Shown one piece after another: positions 13,376-16,558 of a stretch of DNA of 16,558 nucleotides. Below the pieces are notes generated by a model. It saw nothing but the letters and a program-made list of their open reading frames with translations. It was not told the DNA's origin and made no database searches. The position numbers and the translations under genes are program-made. How positions within the stretch are numbered: position 1 is the stretch's first letter; each line of letters starts with the position of its first letter. Origin of the DNA: an uncultured Collinsella sp. (lineage in GTDB: Bacteria > Actinomycetota > Coriobacteriia > Coriobacteriales > Coriobacteriaceae); NCBI GenBank assembly GCA_902470895.1, contig CABRID010000042.1, positions 1-16,558 on the forward strand, in the 5' to 3' direction.

Positions 13376-14128
13376 CTAGAACGCAAACGCGGCCGCGATG
13401 TCGCAAGAAATCAGCAGGTCGGCATTTGCATCCTGATCGGTGGGAGCAAGGTTGCATATGGCCAGCGTATCGCCGGTAAAGTAACGCGTAAGGCCCGCCG
13501 CCGGATACACCACGAGCGAGGTCCCACCCACAATGAGGGCATCGGCCGCGGCGATGGCGGCAACGGCACCGGTCAACACATGCTCGTCGAGCGGCTCTTC
13601 GTAGAGCACTACATCGGGCTTGATGCGGCCACCGCACGCGGGGCACGCAGGCACGCCCGCGGCATCCTCGTGCTCGCGCGAGCAAATCCACTCGGCGCTA
13701 TAGACCGCGCCGCACGACTGGCAAATGTTGCGATGGACCGATCCGTGCAGCTCAAACACTCGCTGTGAGCCGGCCATCTGATGCAGGCCGTCGATATTTT
13801 GCGTCACCACGGCGTCGAGCTTGCCGGCGCGCTCCAGCTCGGCCAGCTTGGTGTGGCAGCGGTTGGGTTTAGCGTTGAGCGCGATCATCTTGGTGCGGTA
13901 AAAGTCGAAGAACTCCGCAGGATGCGCCTCGTAAAAGCTATGCGACAGCATGGTCTCGGGCGGATAGGCAAACTGCTGGTGATACAGGCCGTCCACGCTG
14001 CGGAAATCGGGAATGCCACTTGCCGTGGAAACACCAGCGCCGCCAAAGAAGACCACGCGCTTATGGGTGCCGAACAGCTCCGCCAGCGCGGCGGAGGCCT
14101 GCTTGGGATCCGTTATTGCCTGCGTCAT
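13376..14128 (-). CDS. Sir2-family NAD-dependent protein deacylase (sirtuin)
   Basis: The 250-residue protein is a complete sirtuin, which removes acetyl or other acyl groups from lysines using NAD+. Visible motifs are GAGVSTASGIPDFRS (30-44), the NAD pocket TQNIDGLH (109-116), catalytic H128 in ELHGSV, four zinc-binding cysteines (C136, C139, C162, C165), and the second nucleotide motif GGTSLVVYPAAGL (201-213). The length is typical of bacterial CobB-like enzymes. ATG at 14128 is chosen because GGAGGA lies 5 bases upstream; upstream ATG codons lack such a site. It is the first gene of a - strand group with FolP-FolK (95-base gap) and the biotin-ligase-like gene, and is divergent from the exonuclease gene. 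Which acyl group it prefers cannot be read from the sequence. Confidence 0.95.
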   Translation of the reverse strand: MTQAITDPKQASAALAELFGTHKRVVFFGGAGVSTASGIPDFRSVDGLYHQQFAYPPETMLSHSFYEAHPAEFFDFYRTKMIALNAKPNRCHTKLAELERAGKLDAVVTQNIDGLHQMAGSQRVFELHGSVHRNICQSCGAVYSAEWICSREHEDAAGVPACPACGGRIKPDVVLYEEPLDEHVLTGAVAAIAAADALIVGGTSLVVYPAAGLTRYFTGDTLAICNLAPTDQDANADLLISCDIAAAFAF

Positions 14129-14264
14129 ATGAGTCCTCCGTCCTTGTTGGTCGGGCAGCGTCGGGCGATGTCCCAGCATGCGGCCTTTGGGTCAGCACGC
14201 GCGGTGCCCACCACCGCCCCTGTTGCGCTAATCTTAAGCCTGCCAACCCCGTCGAAAGGACACC

Positions 14265-15083
14265 ATGCCTCAGACTTACACTTTCGCCTCGTGGAACGTA
14301 AACGGCCTGCGCGCCGTGCTCAAAAAGGACCCGAGCTTTATCCAGATCGCGCAAGAACTCGACGTCGATATCCTGGCGTTGCAAGAGACCAAGCTGCAGG
14401 AGGGCCAGGTCGATATTGACCTACCCGGCTATCACCAAACCTGGAGCTACGCCGAGCGTAAAGGCTATTCGGGCACTGCGGTCTTTAGCCGCCAGGAACC
14501 GCTGCGCGTGCTGCACGCCGACGCACTGCTACCCTACGCCGGCGAGAACGAGGCGGCCGAGCTCGTCGCCCAAGCCGCAACCGAGGGCCGCGTCTGTGCG
14601 CTCGAGTTCGACAAGTTTTGGTTTGTCGACGTCTATACGCCCAACGCACAAAATGAGCTCGCGCGCATCGACGTGCGTATGGCCTGGGACGATGCCTACC
14701 GCGGCTTTTTGAACGCGCTCGAGCGCGAGACCGGCAAACCCGTCGTAACCTGCGGCGACTTTAACGTGGCGCATGAGGAGATCGACCTTAAGAACCCCAA
14801 GTCCAACCGCGGCAACGCAGGCTTTTCGGACGAGGAACGCGGCAAGTTTACCGAGCTGCTCAACGCCGGCTTTACCGATACCTGGCGCGCGGCAAACCCC
14901 GACGTCGAGGGCGTCTACAGCTGGTGGAGCTATCGCTTTAATGCCCGCAAGAACAACGCCGGCTGGCGCATCGATTACTTTCTGGTAAGCGATTCGATCG
15001 CCGCCAACGTTCGCGACACCGGCATCCGCGGCGACATCTTTGGCAGCGACCACTGCCCCGTCACCCTCACGCTAGAGCTCTAG
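14265..15083 (+). CDS. xth: Exodeoxyribonuclease III / AP endonuclease (ExoA type)
   Basis: The 272-residue enzyme incises DNA at abasic sites and degrades 3' ends during base-excision repair. The endonuclease/exonuclease/phosphatase fold residues are all visible: N11 in SWNVNGLRA, metal-binding E41 in LQETK, Y124 in VYTPNAQ, D165 and N167 in GDFNVAHEEIDL, the SWWSYRF loop (219-225), and the final D262-H263 pair in GSDHCPV. It resembles the ExoA group of Gram-positives (~250 residues), with a slightly longer segment at about 82-107 before EGRV. ATG follows AAGGA at a spacing of about 5. It is a single gene, divergent from the sirtuin over a 136-base gap, with a -10-like TAATCT but no clear -35. 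Confidence 0.96.
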   Translation: MPQTYTFASWNVNGLRAVLKKDPSFIQIAQELDVDILALQETKLQEGQVDIDLPGYHQTWSYAERKGYSGTAVFSRQEPLRVLHADALLPYAGENEAAELVAQAATEGRVCALEFDKFWFVDVYTPNAQNELARIDVRMAWDDAYRGFLNALERETGKPVVTCGDFNVAHEEIDLKNPKSNRGNAGFSDEERGKFTELLNAGFTDTWRAANPDVEGVYSWWSYRFNARKNNAGWRIDYFLVSDSIAANVRDTGIRGDIFGSDHCPVTLTLEL

Positions 15084-15093
15084 CCCCAAGTAA

Positions 15094-15114
15094 TTCCTCT
15101 AGGGGACAGAGGAA
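15094..15114 (+). terminator. Small hairpin just after the exonuclease gene
   Basis: TTCCTCT and AGAGGAA pair over a 7-base loop, 10 bases after the stop codon. There is no T-run, so it is a weak candidate terminator. Confidence 0.3.
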
Positions 15115-15148
15115 AACAGATCATGTGACCCCTCTCCCCCTATAAGGT

Positions 15149-15207
15149 GCGGTGGAATAGTTCCTGTTTGGGCAGCAAATAGCCAAAAACGAGAACCATT
15201 CCACCGC
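15149..15207. repeat. 59-base long imperfect hairpin between convergent genes
   Basis: GCGGTGGAAT (15149-15158) and ATTCCACCGC (15198-15207) are exact complements. Inside them, GTTC/GAAC and a GTTT/AAAC stem continue the helix across small symmetric internal loops, ending in a loop around AGCAAATAG. There is no U-run. It may act as a bidirectional 3' end for the exonuclease and ECF genes, or be a copy of a dispersed palindromic element. Confidence 0.6.
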
Positions 15208-15233
15208 AAGTTCGTGAGGGAACGCGAAATGCC

Positions 15234-15947
15234 TTACAGCCCGTATTTCACGACGACACGGTTAATGCGACGGCACCAAGGCTTGTACAAGGCAGCCAAG
15301 AACACGCAGGTCGCGAGGCCGTGTGTGATATCGAACGGCACTGCCGTGGCAAGACGTGCCATGGCACCCGCCCACGTGAGCGGTTGAACAAAACCGATAA
15401 TGTCGTAGGCGTTGATCACAACGCCGTACAGCAAACCCGAAGCAAAGCCGTAGGTCAGCAGCGCCGGCATACGCACGGTGCCATCGGCGCGATCAAAAGC
15501 GCCGGCATGCGCCAGCGCACCGCCAACGTATCCCACGAGCCCCCAGGCATACATCTGCCACGGCGTCCACATGCCCTGCCCAAAAAAGAAATTGCTGGTC
15601 AGCGCCGCCAACGCACCGACCATAAAGCCGTTACGACGACCGAGTGTCGCCCCGGCGATAATGGCGATGGCACTCACGGGTTTAAAGTCGGGAATGGGGC
15701 CAAACAAGATACGCCCCGCCGCGGCCAATGCTGCCAGAACCAGCGTGGGCATAATCTGGCGCAAACCCGGACGAGATGCCTCGTAACCCGCAAAGAACAG
15801 CGCGAGCACCAGCGCCACCACAACCAGCATGGCCAATGCTGCCTGCTCAACACCCGACAGCAACGCCGCAGCCATCACCGCCGGCACCGCCAACAACAGC
15901 GGGATCTCCAGTTTTGCAAGCAAGCGCGAGAAACGACAGTCCGTCAT
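15234..15947 (-). CDS. ECF transporter S component (vitamin/cofactor uptake)
   Basis: The ~237-residue protein is very hydrophobic, with about six membrane helices. It carries the pattern seen in S components of energy-coupling-factor transporters: PDFKPVSAIAIIAGATLGRRNGFMVGAL and then FFFGQGMWTPWQMYAWGLVGYVGG. The last stretch resembles the group that includes proposed cobalamin or cobalamin-precursor S components, but the substrate cannot be assigned from sequence alone. It would bind the vitamin and dock on the ECF module (two ATPases plus EcfT). The start is ATG at 15947, 4 bases after the ATPase stop, with AGGG about 9 bases upstream; the longer upstream frame overlaps the ATPase and is rejected. 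It is the last gene of its operon; its neighbour is the matching ATPase. Confidence 0.85.
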   Translation of the reverse strand: MTDCRFSRLLAKLEIPLLLAVPAVMAAALLSGVEQAALAMLVVVALVLALFFAGYEASRPGLRQIMPTLVLAALAAAGRILFGPIPDFKPVSAIAIIAGATLGRRNGFMVGALAALTSNFFFGQGMWTPWQMYAWGLVGYVGGALAHAGAFDRADGTVRMPALLTYGFASGLLYGVVINAYDIIGFVQPLTWAGAMARLATAVPFDITHGLATCVFLAALYKPWCRRINRVVVKYGL

Positions 15948-15951
15948 CCCA

Positions 15952-16558
15952 TCACGCCCTATAGAACACGTTGTCGGCAAAGAAGTCGGCCGGGGACTCC
16001 ATGCAGGCAATCTCGCCGTCAAACATCATGGCGACGTCGTCGGCTACCTGCTCGGCAAAATCCAGATCGTGCGTGGCCATAATGACGGTGCCGCCAGCCT
16101 TCGCATGGCCACGCAGGGCGCGGGCGATAATGCGGCGGCTGAACAGGTCTAGACCCTTGGTGGGCTCATCGAGCAATAGCAGTTCGGGGCCGATTAGCAG
16201 CAGTTTTGCCAATGCAAGCAGTTGACGCTGCCCGCCCGAAAGATCGTACGGATGGCGTCCATCCAGACCCGACAACCCCAAGCTCGCCGCACGCTCCCGC
16301 GCCAAGTTCTCGTCATATCCGCAGGTCGAGTCCCATTCCATCAGCTCATCGCGAACCGTCTCGGCAACCAGCAATGCTTTGGGATTCTGAGGCAGCAGCG
16401 CCGCCGAGGCCGCTCCGCGCACCACGCGGCCGCGCTGCAGCTTGGCGGTCTTCGCCAGCACCGAAAGCATTGTCGACTTACCGCAGCCGTTACCGCCCAC
16501 GATCGCATGCACCGCGCCAGCCGAAAACGACACATCGAGCCCGCGCAGCACCCAACCG
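15952..16558 (-). CDS. ECF transporter ATPase, C-terminal part (gene runs off the window)
   Basis: About 201 residues of an ABC ATPase of the energy-coupling-factor type are visible; the frame is open to the window edge, so the start is missing. In the visible part: Walker A GGNGCGKST (21-29), Q-loop LLPQNPKALL (Gln near 57), signature LSGGQRQ near 106, Walker B LLLLDEPTKGLD near 126-137, and H-loop ATHD near 161-164. The end (ESPADFFADNVFYRA) resembles the C-terminus of the second half of double-domain ECF ATPases, so the full protein may carry two ATPase domains; this is an inference. It powers vitamin uptake with the S component encoded 4 bases downstream. EcfT is not in the window and may lie further upstream. 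Confidence 0.92.
   Translation of the reverse strand, partial: GWVLRGLDVSFSAGAVHAIVGGNGCGKSTMLSVLAKTAKLQRGRVVRGAASAALLPQNPKALLVAETVRDELMEWDSTCGYDENLARERAASLGLSGLDGRHPYDLSGGQRQLLALAKLLLIGPELLLLDEPTKGLDLFSRRIIARALRGHAKAGGTVIMATHDLDFAEQVADDVAMMFDGEIACMESPADFFADNVFYRA

Noticed and set aside
13281..13691. N-terminal extension of FolP-FolK in the long open frame
   Set aside because: It overlaps the sirtuin gene, is Arg/Cys-rich without any motif, and AGGAGG at 13287-13292 points to the ATG at 13280.

Overview
The window looks like a chromosomal segment of a GC-rich strict anaerobe of the Coriobacteriia, most likely Collinsella or a close relative. This is an inference from high GC, an Ech-type energy-converting [NiFe]-hydrogenase, a large FMN/Fe-S/FAD ene-reductase, single-copy housekeeping genes in a Gram-positive-like arrangement, and purine-rich AGGAGG-type ribosome binding sites. 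No database search was possible, so the genus is a best guess.

Layout. Positions 1-250: the possible last codons of an upstream + gene, a 26-bp palindrome, and the hairpin that ends the hydrogenase operon. Positions 257-5889 (all -): a five-gene operon in the order of echABCDEF, with echA (proton-pumping antiporter-like subunit) and echB (NuoH-like subunit) fused in one 960-residue frame, then the small subunit, the NuoC-like subunit, the catalytic large subunit and a two-cluster ferredoxin. The genes are separated by 12 bp or less or overlap by one base, so they are one transcript. Together they would make a membrane hydrogenase that couples ferredoxin oxidation and H2 production to ion pumping. 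Positions 6139-6661: a stand-alone double-HTH protein of IS150-OrfA type with its own promoter and terminator. Positions 6662-6902: an AT-richer gap without a gene. Positions 6903-9055: an old-yellow-enzyme/2,4-dienoyl-CoA-reductase-type flavoprotein with a strong terminator.

Positions 9203-9501 hold the most unusual object: four tandem long-hairpin units with an 80-81 bp period, eight half-sites of alternating orientation every ~40.5 bp. It lies between the flavoprotein gene and an initiator tRNA gene (9591-9667, -) that has its own promoter and terminator.

Positions 9864-10637 (+): type III pantothenate kinase. Positions 10836-14128 (-): a sirtuin, a DHPS-HPPK (FolP-FolK) fusion carrying a ~120-residue low-complexity insertion inside DHPS, and a biotin-ligase-fold protein that has lost the canonical catalytic motifs. 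Positions 14265-15083 (+): exodeoxyribonuclease III. Positions 15234-16558 (-): ECF transporter S component and the C-terminal part of its ATPase, cut by the window end. Convergent gene ends (10638-10835 and 15084-15233) each carry long inverted repeats.

Recurring themes are gene fusions (EchA-EchB, FolP-FolK), low-complexity Ala/Pro/Glu/Lys-rich tails or insertions on conserved enzymes, and intergenic palindromes.
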